NCBI GenBank assembly: GCA_026210745.1
Contig: CP110631.1
Location: 4,526,001-4,590,000 of the forward strand
DNA from: Exobasidium rhododendri
Lineage: Eukaryota > Basidiomycota > Exobasidiomycetes > Exobasidiales > Exobasidiaceae
DNA length: 64,000 nt
Direction: 5' to 3'
Shown here: positions 21,173 through 32,800 of the stretch, in pieces
Numbering within the stretch: the stretch's first letter is position 1
Layout: every line of letters starts with the position of its first letter
The notes under the pieces: generated by a model
What the model was told of the DNA's origin: nothing
Seen by the model: only the letters and a program-made list of their open reading frames with translations
Databases searched by the model: none
Made by a program: the position numbers and the translations under genes

Positions 21173-24000
21173 ATGGTCAGTGCCCACCTTAGGCAGAGAT
21201 GCGCCATTCACTCGAGGCAGACCATGTTTGGCAGGAGGTGGCTGTCTGCAGATGCCGCAGAGCTTCCCTCGAGGTCACCAACGATAGAACATTATGACAA
21301 CAAAAACCCTGTACATGACGGGAGCTTGCGAGAGAGAGCCAAGGTGAGCACGCTTTGAGAAGGGAGTCGTCTCATCCAACGTCTTTCCGCGGACTGACCT
21401 GCCGTCATACAGTCGCTACTGCAGGAACGAGACCGAACGATAAAGCCGCCTTCGTCTCCATTCCTGATCGATCGACATTCTAGGCGACACTCTTATCTTC
21501 GGATCTCATTGACAGAGAGGTGTAATCTACGATGCATGTACTGCATGCCGGAAGAGGGAGTACCTCTGACCCCGAAGGAGTCTTTGCTGACTGCTTCGGA
21601 ACTGGAGAGAGTGGCGAGGCTCTTTGTCAAGGAAGGAGTGAACAAGATTCGTTTGACGGGAGGCGAGCCCACGATTCGAAAAGATCTGCCGGACGTCATA
21701 GGTGAGCAATGATAGTATTCGGTGGTGGCGAAAGACGATAAGGAAACCGTAATTGACTAAATAAGCATCAACCGGACCGACAGCGGGATTATCGTCGCTG
21801 AGAACATTGGGTCTCCAGCAGATTGGCATCACGACGAACGGGCTCACGCTCTCTCGTCACCTTCCTAATTTGGTCTCAAGTGGCCTTACTCATTTGAACA
21901 TCTCGCTCGACACTCTAGATCCCTTCAAATTCGAATTGATGACAAGAAGATCGTCCAAAGGTTTGGAGAAAGTCCTGAATGGAGTTGATACAGCTCTAGC
22001 GCTGGGGGTACCTCACGTCAAGATCAATGTAGTCGTCATTCGCGGTCTTAATGACGGTCAAGACGTTCTCGATTTTGTGGAATGGGCGAAAGACCGAAAG
22101 GTCATCGTTCGATTCATCGAGGTGCGTCGAGGAACTATCATCTCATACACTATGGACAAATCACTCACCAACCTGTCTCTCTTTACAGTACATGCCCTTC
22201 GACGGAAATCGCTGGAAGCCAGAGAAGTTGGTGCCGTTCCAGCAGCTTCTGGGCAAGATCAAGGAGAAGTACGGCTATCTAGAGAAACTCGAAGACGACG
22301 CCAACGACACCAGCAAGCACTGGAGAGTACCTGGTCATCTCGGAAGTATTGGCTTCATATCGAGGTGAGTTCCTTCAGCTCGGGAAGTTAGGTAAGAGAA
22401 GCGAAAACTTGTGCTGAAATCCTACTTACGTTCGCCAGCATGACGGAACACTTCTGTGGAACTTGCAATCGACTCAGAATAACGGCTGATGGAAATCTCA
22501 AGGTGAGTCTGGGCAGCAGCTTTGAAGGAGACTTGAAGCTGACCGCAGCCCATCTACTCTATTATTCAGGTCTGCCTCTTCGGCAACGCAGAGGTGTCGT
22601 TGCGAGATGCGATGCGAAAAGGGTTGCCTGAATGCGGATCAGTTCCTGCGTCCGATTCACAGCTACTGGAGATCATAGGAGCAGCTGTCGGTAGAAAGCA
22701 TGCAAAGCACGCTGGAATGTCGGATCCCACTGAATTGGCTCAGGGTAAGAATCGAGCCATGATCCAAATCGGTGGATAGGCAAAGGATCTGATCCAACCT
22801 CGTCTCTTTGCTGGCTTAGGCGTGACCAGATATAGCGTCAAGAGAAGACAGGCGCTCCTTGTCTCAAAGAGAGGCTCAGTGTCGGGAAGGCTGCTTTGCC
22901 ACACTTCCCTTCCTACGACTCCCACGACCACACTTCGTCTTTATACTTCTCGTAGTGGATTGTCTGACGACAACCCTTGGGCTAGTCTAGACGAAGCAGC
23001 TGATGAAGGAACGGAAGCCGAAGAGCCCCGCCCAAGCTCAACATCGAACGACGTTCATCAACACCAGTCTTGGTCCACATACATGGGCACCGAAGAGGAC
23101 GGCGACGAGTCTCCTTGGGCATCTCTAGACGCCATAGCTGATGGGGCAAAGCACCTCGCAAGACCTCTAAGCCCATCATCACATCCAAAGCCTGAGCTTG
23201 TCCAAGCCACAGAGCTATCGCCGAAGGAGAGAGAGCGACTGAAGTGGGCAAAGGAGGCATCTATTGCGGCAGCGTCTTACGCTTCGACTATTGACTCGTC
23301 CATCCGCGATATAGGTAGTGGAAGGCCACAGTCTTTACCAGACGCTGTGCCCCGATTGACTCACATCGATGCTCGAGACAATCGTGCTTCCATGGTGGAT
23401 GTGTCTTCCAAGAGCGTCACCACTAGATCGGCACAAGCAGAAGCAAGAGTGTACATTCCCGATTCCGTCCTTCAGCTGCTTCGGGGAGAGCAAGTGAAGG
23501 AAGTGGAGGAGTCGAGCGTCAAGAGAAAAGGACCAGTCTTGCAAACAGCTCAACTGGCCGGAATCATGGGTGCCAAAAGGACTAGTGAATTGATTCCGCT
23601 TTGTCATGGACTCAACCTGTCCCATGTCGATGTTCGACTGGAGGTAGTGTCTGGAGGCACACCGGATGTAAATGAAGCACACGAATCAATCGTACGCCCC
23701 TCCGCTGATGGCGGCTTCACACTAGAGGAACTGGATGATTGGCCAGGCACTGACGATGGGAGAGGCGGAGGTGAAGCTGCTCATCCTGCCTACATCCATA
23801 TCACATGCACTACAAAGACCAACTCCCAGACTGGAGTGGAGATGGAGGCCTTGACGGGAGCGAGTGTAGCCAGCTTGACTTTATGGGACATGCTCAAGAG
23901 TGTAGGAGGCAAGGAGATGCGGATCGAAGGTCTGATGGTGACAAAAAAGCGGGGCGGAAAGAGCGGAGACTGGCAAAGGCAGTCACCAAGGTATACGTAG
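21173..24000 (+). CDS. MOCS1: Molybdenum cofactor biosynthesis protein MOCS1 (MoaA-MoaC fusion, alternative MOCS1A form)
   Basis: Predicted fusion join 21173..21343, 21413..21701, 21784..22121, 22189..22364, 22439..22502, 22570..22744, 22820..24000, 797 residues. The MoaA half is a radical-SAM GTP 3',8-cyclase: CNLRCMYC carries the CxxxCxxC cluster ligands, LTGGEPT the SAM site, and FCGTCNRLR the second Fe-S cluster. The MoaC half makes cyclic pyranopterin monophosphate: [44 protein letters not shown] and GGKSGDW. If intron 6 (22745-22819) is retained, the MoaA protein ends NRAMIQIGG and stop at 22779 (415 residues), the Gly-Gly tail required of MOCS1A. The N-terminus is presequence-like. An ATG at 21083 would add 30 residues. 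Confidence 0.92.
22745..22819 (+). promoter_or_regulatory. Retainable 75-nt intron that chooses between MOCS1A and MOCS1AB
   Basis: The donor is GTAAGA after CAG-G and the acceptor is GCTTAG, with a CTGAT branch-like site and a pyrimidine stretch before it. Splicing joins ELAQG to [10 protein letters not shown] and continues into MoaC. Retention reads [10 protein letters not shown] then TAG. There is no ATG at the start of the MoaC frame, so MoaC must come from the spliced form unless internal initiation occurs. Confidence 0.75.
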
Positions 24001-24083
24001 GCTCCATAACTGATGCAATTATTCGCGCGCGACTTTATAAGAATGGGCCTTGAAAATTGCATTAATTATGGAGCCTACGTATA
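23992..24083. repeat. Foldback: 29-bp inverted repeat with 34-nt spacer across the MOCS1 stop codon
   Basis: The left arm 23992-24020 and the right arm 24055-24083 are reverse complements at 27 of 29 positions; both show TATACGTAGGCTCCATAA when read inward. The MOCS1 stop codon TAG (23998-24000) lies in the left arm. The element sits between two convergent genes. It could be a very small foldback insertion, an RNA hairpin, or a templated palindromic duplication. Confidence 0.9.
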
Positions 24084-24115
24084 AGACCGAAGACGATGGA
24101 GGAAGTAAATCGACA

Positions 24116-24840
24116 TTACGCTTTTGTATTATACATCATTCGTCGTATTGAATTAGAGATGTGCTTCATCCAGCCACCATATGAGAGCTTCAATCCGTAG
24201 TGTTCCGATAATAAATAGAAGCTCAGGGTAGTGACACCGAAGAGAGCGGCATATGGCAATTCTTTCTTGAAGTACCATGCCAATTTTGCGCCTTTGCACA
24301 AGAGAGTAAACCAAAGCAGAGAAAACACACAGAACCATATCACTGATTCGGGATACTGGAAGAACTAGCGTCAGCAAGAGCGCAACCTTTGGGGAGATAT
24401 CATGGATTTCTTGCAGACTACGACGCAGGCAGATCATCTACGAGGCCCACTTTTGATCTCTTTTGCACTCTTGCTTTCACGAATCGATTCAGCACTCATA
24501 GAATGGCAAGCAGCTCGACCTACGGAGCCATATCCTACTCATCTGAAAGCCTTGCAAGAATCTCTCCAGAAGCGTGGTGGAGTGGGTGCTCGTTACTCAC
24601 CCAGACAGTAAATTTTCCAAAGAAATAAAATGCTTGAGCTGCGATAAAAAAGAACCATTCAAGAATCTGGTCGAAAATGTGCATCTTTCTTGAGACCCAG
24701 GATCGAATCTTGTCCCAGCGGCTCGCAGCCGCTGCTGGAGGATGATCGGGAGGCGGTGAAGAAGGAGGCAAAGGTGGTAGAGTGGATAATTCCATGTCTT
24801 CGGTGTAGGTTGGGAGGAGAGAGTAGTCGAACTTCTTCAT
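24116..24840 (-). CDS. Small multi-span membrane protein, unrecognised
   Basis: Predicted complement(join(24116..24355, 24601..24840)), 159 residues. I do not recognise the family. A Pro-rich N-terminus (LPPLPPSSPPPDHPP) is followed by three hydrophobic segments: about 52-78 (FDQILEWFFFIAAQAFYFF), 83-105 (VIWFCVFSLLWFTLLC) and 112-130 (ALFGVTTLSFYLLS), ending in a basic tail. The single intron (24356-24600, donor GTGAGT, acceptor TTCCAG, CTGAC branch site) is 245 nt, of which 200 nt are a copy of NUP188 coding sequence; without it the intron would be 45 nt, normal for the window. An in-frame ATG at 24882 would add 14 residues. The coherent hydrophobic pattern across the splice junction supports a real gene. 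Confidence 0.65.
24392..24591 (+). repeat. 200-bp copy of NUP188 coding sequence inside a neighbouring intron
   Basis: Positions 24392-24591 match 27843-28042 at 198 of 200 bases; the differences are C/G at 24566 and A/T at 24581. The copy has the same orientation as NUP188 and is antisense to its host gene. Its right edge is 9 nt from the host intron's donor site and its left edge 36 nt from the acceptor. The source segment encodes roughly residues 345-410 of NUP188. Confidence 0.97.
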
Positions 24841-25033
24841 CGTGAGGTGTGCTCGTAAGGGGGGATGATGCATCCGCATCATCGAAGATCACTTGCCCTT
24901 AGGAGACGCGAGGGGGCTCTAGCTAATAATAGCAAGAAAGATAATTCTGATAATAACATTTATGAGATTGAATGTGGACTGTAATACAAATTTTGCTGTG
25001 AAGTGGTGATGGAGCTCTATAGACTGACATTCG

Positions 25034-26449
25034 CTATGTCGTCTCTTTCCCTGCGTTGCCTCCTTGCTTCTTCAATGCGCTTCCCAGAAGAATCCCCACA
25101 GCAAACACACTGAACAGGCTAATGCTTGTCCAATCCAGGCAAGGAATGTGCCGGAACCAATTCGAAGGAGTGAAGCTGCCTTCCTGAAGAGGGGTGTCTG
25201 CTTTTCTTGAAAGAAGCTTGGACAGGCTTACTTCTGTGCTTCGAGAGTATTCCTCCAGTCGTTGAAGTCTTCCTCTGATCTCTTCTTGGTCGGTGACAGC
25301 CTGCAAAGGTTGAAGCGTTTGTGGGTCTGGTTGGATGGTCGGTATCGTGGCAATTTGATGCCGGTACATCGTCCAAAAGTTGTGCAGTAGCGTGACATTT
25401 ATCCTAGCCATTCGATAAAGCTCTTCTCCCGACATGTGCCTACGTTCACTGATACCTATATGGACCTGCCTACTTTCGTAGATCTCCTCTGGGCTCAAGC
25501 TGACAGGGTCAAAGTGCGTATCTAATCTGAGACTCTCCAAATAGTCATGCATGAGAAGCAGGATTTCACTACTCTGAATTGTAAAAGGATCTTCTCCCTC
25601 GCCATCCTTGTATCCTCCTTGCCCCTGCAAGTCTTTCTGCGCCCTTCGGAGTTCCTCACACGCTAGCACACTCCATCTCAGTAGTCTTTGTTCAAACTTG
25701 CTGCGATTAGGATGGGGAGAGAATGAAGGGCTGCTCACGATATTGACAGGGCGATCTTGTGATTCTTGACGGAGTTCTGCCGAGATGAACGTCCGAACTT
25801 GTTGACCTTTGGGAAGAAGCGATATGTTGTCGATCGAAGTCTCAACGAGCGTAGCCATAGAGTACGTAGCTGCATCCAATCGCAGAGCTCTCCAGCTGTA
25901 GATGGATGGAGTAGAGTTTCGGGTGAGATTTGGCATATGATTCTCTAGCTATAAATTGTAGCGGTAATGGAGGGGAACTCACTTGTGAATGAAGCCGTCT
26001 TCGCCTTCATCCAAAGTCCAGGCATGGCGAGTGTGCCAGTCAAGTAGAGTACTCAAAGGTCGCAGTATACCAAGCTCTTCTGCTACTCTTCGTGCAATTT
26101 TCAGTGGCACCCAAAGAGCTTCTCTAGGCTCCAGTCCAGCCAAGGATAGATCGAAGTCGCCAGCCTCTCGAGCCAAGTCGTACTTCAAAATACCAAGGGG
26201 TATACTCTCGTTTGCTAACAAGAAGATAGAATCAAGTGAGACATATGGCTGTTGATATTCTGGATCGAGTATTCGAACTACATTGATGTTGCAATGATTG
26301 ACAACTAAGCATGGGCAAAGCGAACGATTTGTTCGCTTGGAGGCGTACAGCACAAATCTGACAGGTAGGGGTCGGCTGCCTTTCAAATCTTCCCATGTCG
26401 ATAGTTGCCTACTTGTGCCCTTGTAGAGTCTCGTCGAGTCTGCTTGCAT
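25034..26449 (-). CDS. BQT4: APSES/KilA-N-domain, tail-anchored protein, Bqt4-like
   Basis: Predicted complement(join(25034..25895, 25983..26449)), 442 residues. The N-terminal 150 residues resemble the APSES/KilA-N fold of Bqt4-like proteins (CLVVNHCNINVVRILDPEY, VSLDSIFLLA, WVPLKIARRVAEELGI, LLDWHTRHAWTLDEGED). The C-terminus is one membrane span (SISLFSVFAVGILLGSAL) and a short basic tail. Bqt4 sits in the inner nuclear membrane and anchors telomeres in fission yeast; that role here is inference from architecture. The first apparent acceptor breaks the frame; the acceptor at CATCTACAG (25896) restores it, giving GFIHN-WRALRL. It shares a 362-bp promoter with the nucleoporin gene. Alternative: an APSES-like protein of other function. 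Confidence 0.6.
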
Positions 26450-26811
26450 TGCCTGAACATCTATACGACTATAGAGGGAGGGCTTCCACTGCTTTGCTCG
26501 ACAGGATGGTGGAGCGGGGGTTGCTTGGTTTAGGGTTCTTCGATCACATGTCGTCTCTTCAGTCGCGACTCTCGACCTTTAAAATTTACAGCCTGTTTCA
26601 TCTAGTAGTGTTGCAGCAGGGTGTGTTGCTCCTTTCTTCGTCGTACACGATTTCTTCTTGAAACGCCCAGCCGGCATTCACACCTTTCGGGGAACTGGTC
26701 GTGATGGTTCTGACGGCGACTGCAAATGCCGTAGGGTCCACATCAGCTACTGCACAGTCGTCATTGCTGATAAGGTGAGAAGGGGGTAGCAAGAGGAAGG
26801 TAAAGGTGCCG
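26450..26811. promoter_or_regulatory. Divergent promoter BQT4-like / NUP188
   Basis: A 362-bp stretch between divergent starts. The reading frame of NUP188 is open back to 26779 but has no ATG before 26812. A short upstream ATG frame at 26704 ends in GTGAGA, but no acceptor at a reasonable distance would join it. Confidence 0.4.
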
Positions 26812-29800
26812 ATGAAGGAAGACACGATCACTGAGTACGTCGACTTCCTCCTCAGTTTTCGCGAGCTGTGCCATTCCTTGGAAGCTTTCAACCCAACAGA
26901 GTCCAAGGTCACACTTCGCTCGCAATTGCGAGACGCAACACCAGCATTCAGATCTTGTGGAGAATCATTCCCGAGTTCTCTGTCCTCCGGTAAGGCAAAG
27001 GCGTCTGCGGAAAGTGTCACTTTGACGAGTGGGAGAGTAGTTCGCTTCGAAGAACAACAAAAGGAACTACATAGATCCATCAGTCAGCTACATAAGATCG
27101 ACGAAAAAGAAGTCGCGGTACTATTGCAAGTCTTCTTCGATAGCGATGATTCAAATCTTGAGCTCCTGTCGACCTCTACAGATGCTTTCCGCTCCCCATT
27201 ACAGCAAAAGCCGACAGCCAGACGAAAGAGGGGACATTTGGGAGTCGCCAAAGGGGCAGAAGATCTCACCACCAAATTCTTTGATTCCTTCACTGCATTC
27301 TACTTTGAAGAGAAGCTCTACATACTTCGTTGCATTTCAGCTCTCATTCGTATCGCTGATGATTCATTTCACGAGCTGAACGACATAGCGAAGGAAGTAC
27401 TAAACGAATTTGCCGACCAATCATTTGCGATCAAGTGCCTCGCTCGATTTCAGCATCTTTGCCAGGAAGAGCTTGTCGAAGATATCAGGGAAGTGCCGCG
27501 GTATAGTGTCTTTTGGTCCAAGCATGGTTTGCGAGAGCAGTTGGCTTTACTCGAAGTCGTTTTCCTACTCTACTATTCTCGCCTCGACGCTACCGCCTTA
27601 GTGATCAAATCGATCATCGATGTCGTTCGTAGTACCGACTTTGGAAAGGAACAAGCAAATTTTGGATTCTTTGATTCTGAAGGCGGTCAACTAGCAGACT
27701 GTGTCGGAAATTTCTTAGTTCTCTTGACAGTAGAAAGCTTGGAATTGGAAAAGTGTATGGAAGGGTTGGACTTACACTCGCCCGCTCGAGAGAGCCCACA
27801 AGTCGACGGGGAAGCAATCCTGATAGAGTGTCCAGATATTCTGGGAGATATCATGGATTTCTTGCAGACTACGACGCAGGCAGATCATCTACGAGGCCCA
27901 CTTTTGATCTCTTTTGCACTCTTGCTTTCACGAATCGATTCAGCACTCATAGAATGGCAAGCAGCTCGACCTACGGAGCCATATCCTACTCATCTGAAAG
28001 CCTTGCAAGAATCTCTGCAGAAGCGTGGTGGTGTGGGTGCTCTCTGGCCGGACTTTGTTTCTGCTGCCCTTACTCCTGATCTCAATCTCTTCGGTACGAT
28101 GAACACAATCTTGACATCACCACTCTTTCGTTCTGACACGCAAGTCTCCTCGATCTTTTCTTTGGCTATCTCGTCTTCTTTGGCGTTGCGAGCTGTTGTC
28201 AAGGGATTTCTTCTAAGCATCACACAGCTCATTCGTCCAGAGTTCATTCAAGACTATCATGGATTGATCAATCTGTGGAGGAATACCTTTTCTAGTCACG
28301 ACACTGACATCGTTCGAGCAATCAACGGCAACTCGGACAGTACAGCAGCACTGTGTGCTCAATTTTGGGAAACGGACTTCGACATTGAAGCAAGAAGAGC
28401 AGTTCTCAACATGGCAAACAGACGCTTTCCCGTCAGCTTTTGTCCTCTCTTGCGTCTTTGTCAAGCCCTGGCGGGGGAGAGCTGCATCGCTGATGAACGC
28501 TCGATGCGAGCAAGTACGGCTGTACTTGGCTATCTTGCTCAAATGAGCACGGTAACACAAGTCATGCCAGCTCCACCCTCCTCCCTTTCACTGCCATACG
28601 AGATTGTAGATGCATCATCTTCATCCTCGGGTGTCTCTTTCAGGGCCACGAGAGCCATTTCGGTCTTTGGAAGCCACCTGGTCGTTCCAACAGGTACACT
28701 GGGTCGTTTGGTTTCTCCACCGAATCAAGCGCCTGTCGTGATTGTCTGGGAATTGACTGGCGTAGGATACAGTGCTTGGCGCTTGCTCAAGGACGTCTTG
28801 GCCAGCTTTGTCGGATTGCTGGATGTCACTAGCCCCTGGAAAGCATCTGCCCGTCAAGATTCAGATGCAGCCGTCTTCAATGACAAGGATCCCGTCGCCA
28901 ACTTTTCTACCTTGGCACCAGAAGAAGCAACGCAATATGATGGAGAAGTTGTGGCAGACATTTTGAGCTTGTTCTGCGCCATTCTAAGCGGTGGAAGGTA
29001 TCTGTCGGCTACCTTGCTGAGCCACTTGAATGGCGATGACGTTGGTGTAGTGGAGCCTTGTCAACCGACTGCACTCTCTTCGAAGTCGAATCTAGTCGAG
29101 ATTGTACTGCGCATTTTAGATCAATCGTTGAACAACCCAAACGTAGCTTCAAAGGTCATTGCGAGTTCCCTTCGATTACTCACCTTGTTGGTACCGTCAA
29201 CTTCGTCGCCTATCTGGCAAGTGATGCGATCTTCCAACGCGCTCGTCGGCTCCTCTGGAATGGTGCCATTCAGTACACAATCTAGTGCATTCAAGGCGTC
29301 ATCAACGTCCTTACTATCTCATGAAGTCTCCGCCGGTGAATTTACAGGTCTACTGAAGCTACTCGATCTCCATCATGCTCTCCTTGTGGATCTGCAAAAG
29401 ACGCAGTACTCTTCTTCCGTAGAAGCGCTTCAAACAAAAGCAGACGTAGTCAGTAGAGCAGCGCACTTTATCCTTTACCAAGTCTGGTCTGAGTACCAGA
29501 ATTGGAAGTATGTCTCGATTCGACAACAGACGGAGATTGGGATCAAGTGCGTCTCTTTCTTCCACGAAGTCTGCAGAGACAAGTCCTTAAGAGCATCTCC
29601 ATCGACGAAGACATTACTTCGACTGATCCAGGATTGTTTCCTCTTCTCTGCTGCTCCGTCTCTCATCTTTGCACCGCTGCTTCGTACCTTGGTGAATGGA
29701 CAGCGCTTCATCAACACTTTGCAAAGACAGATGAGACAAGTCGAGGTAGAGTTGGCCAGAAAGCTTCTTCTCTGCAGTCTGCAATTCGCCTTGACTATCA

Positions 29801-32800
29801 TGCAAGAGCAAGACTTATTCGAGTTGTTGGACAGTCCGGTCGCCTCACCCGGCGTTTTCGAATCTATGGTGTTCGATCGCAACGCAAAAGGCCTGGGAGA
29901 CGTTGTCAAAGCCATTGCTGCCAATACCCTTATGCAGAATGCAGCAGTCATCAACAAGGAAGCGGTCAAGTTGATGACGAGTCTGTGTCGATCAACGGTG
30001 AAGTTGCAGACAAGTCAAGCTCCCACGCTCATTGGACACTTGGGGTCGCTGTCTGAAGTGGAGAAGCTAGTAAATGGGCTAGTGGAGGCAGTGGAAAGTT
30101 CTGATCGAGATGAATCACTTCTTGTTCAAGTCTGGAATCTACTTTCCGCTATTGTTGAGACACAACCTGCACTGACGACACTGCTCTTGACTGGTGGACA
30201 TCTTGCTGCGTCATTTGAGAGGCAACTTGCTTCATCTGAGGGGGACAAAAAGGCTGCTCCGTCTGCCTCGGACAGTCCCAAGACCAAGTCGGCCACCGAG
30301 GTTGCCAAGAGTATAGTGATGAAGTGGCAAGAGGTCCTATCCGCACCCTCTGTACAGCGGATCGGCATACTGGAAGGAGCTCTCAAATTCCTCAACACGG
30401 CCTGGAAACATGCATTGGAGCATCGAGACGTCTTTACGAAACTTCGTTCAGATCAAGCCTTTTGGAGCAGCGTGTCGCAGTTGGCCCAAGCTGAGGCGAC
30501 TGATCTGTCTCTACCGTCATCCACCTCTAACGAGAAAGGAGATGGCGAGGGTGGTAAAAGTGATGCCTCTGGTCCCGTTTGTCGATTTGCCTTGACGAGG
30601 ATGTGCTCAGCAAGAGCGTTGGAATTGCTGACGTGCGACGTTGAGTTGGATCATTTGTCGACCAAGAAATCAAAGGCAAGCTCCAACGCTGCCAGGCTCA
30701 GCTTTGACAGAGTAATGGGTATCCTGACCAAGTCCTCTGTCCTGCTTCCCACACTTCAAGCTGCCGTGCGCTTTCCATGCGATACTCTGACGCACACGGA
30801 CGTCTTGAGTCGTTTGGCGCAGACGTTTCCGGAGATGTCCATGGATGACTTTCGAATGACAGCTCGACGGGATGATTTCGACTACACCAGACCTTTTGGG
30901 GATGGCTACTTGTTCGACATTGATCTGTTGCAAGTCAAATTGCAAGGCTTTGCACCGTCAGTGGAGGAAGAGCTTGAAGGACAGGACGAGGCACAGTCTG
31001 CCGCACTACAGCAAGCTTTGTTATTGGTGGTAGGATTAAATCTGGACTGGTCCATCATTGATGCTCAAGGGACCTACTTGAATGCGTGGACCAACATCGT
31101 AAAGGTCATGATAGAGTTAGCACCGCACCATGACAAACAGACTGTCAAGACGATGCAGAATGTTGCATTGGGTGCGTGGATCGCGTGCGCCAAGATCACC
31201 GCGAGCGAAGACGTCGAATCCGAAGTGACGATAGGCATCCACACTCAACGAGTGACTCTCCTTAGCGTTCTACTCAAGCTCAGCTGGAAGGAGGAGACGA
31301 TAGATGGGAATGGAGATGTTGCTCAGAATAATGAGCAAACAAGAGAGACCATGGACCTAGTGGAACAACTCCTCACGCATCCGCTATTTCGAGTGGAAGA
31401 TGGCATACGGAACAGAGCATCGTATCCCAGGCAAGTCTTCGAGATGGTCTATCTTAGTGCAAGATATTATTGTCAAGTGTTTGCGAAGGGTCAAGAGAGG
31501 AAAGGAGAGGCAGTCGAGGGGGCCGTCGAATCTACGCGAGAGCTGCAACAATCAGCAGAGACGTTTCTCCTCGTGTCGATTACTTGTCTTCGCACTGTCA
31601 TCGACAATGCCTGGTCTGCTCTTTCTCTGCAAGGGGGAGACAATGGGAACGAGAATATGATCGGCGAGGCCGATGAAGATATTAATTTGCTCACGTCTAT
31701 CCTCGACGTGCTTTTGAGCCCAGCCTGCGCAATCTCACCTCATACTTGGGCGCCTAGATTCCAAACGACTTCGGTGCTGTCGTCTGCCATTGATCTGTTC
31801 AGTCGCTCACCACTGCAACAGAGACCGACACAACTGTCATCGGAAGAGATACTGGCCAGTGGAGTGACACCGATCTACTCTGAGTCCCTGCTCACGCTCT
31901 TTTTCAACCTCTCTACAAACCGGCAGACAGCCGAATTGTTAGTCTCCTCTGGCGTCACGAATGGACTGTGCAACAACGCACTTGGATCAGTCATGGATTC
32001 CAGTCAAGACTGTATTCCTCCAAGATTGGCAAACACAAGTTTTGAGAATCCGTCTCATTCTTGTTGGGTTCAGATGCTTCGAATTGTAGTCTCGTGCATT
32101 TGTCATCTAGACGCCAAGGAAAGCGCACGATTCACTAAAACAGAAGCTTGGAGTTTCTTCAAGGTGTATGAGAGGAAATTGAACCAGTCTTTGGAAGTTC
32201 GATTCAGAGCAAAATCTGGTTTGATGTCGAATAGAAGAGGCGCAGAAGGGGGAGTGGCACAAGGCGAGAGCATCAGGATCAATCAGCTAGAAGAAGTGGA
32301 TCTCATTCTGCAATTGTATCTCTACATCATCAGAGCAAAGGTCAACATCCATGCGCAAGAGCAGCAGCAACAGCAACAGCAACGTCAGCTAGAGGATGGA
32401 GGTGGAGGGAAAGATTCTCACGATCACGATCTCTTTGGGAGCTACACAAGCAAGGCCAGCCGTCAACTGCAGGAGTTTGTTCATCTACTCCAACACCCTC
32501 GCGAGTTGACTGCCCTTGTTGAAAGCAGAGCGGAAGGCCGCGAGGATGAAGCTAGGGTCAGACTCCTACTGACAACGTCCTGTTCGTCCATTGTATCCTC
32601 TTTTTGGGAGATTGGTAGAGGTGGTCAAGTCCTCTGTTCAGAGCCAAGTGAATGGGGCGCCGTACGTACTATCATCTTACCCACAATTGGGACCAGTCCG
32701 ACGACATCCTCTTCCACTGGAACACTATTGGATCTGGCCACCTACTTGATCGACACTATTCTACGCTTGTCCTCTCCCTCCTCCTCCTCATCGTCATCGT

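Noticed and set aside
25896-25982. Using the first AG (TATAG or GCTAG) as acceptor in the Bqt4-like gene
   Set aside because: All AGs near 25940-25950 break the frame or add a stop; CATCTACAG keeps it.
26704-26776. An extra 5' exon for NUP188
   Set aside because: The only nearby in-phase acceptor would leave an intron of about 15 nt.
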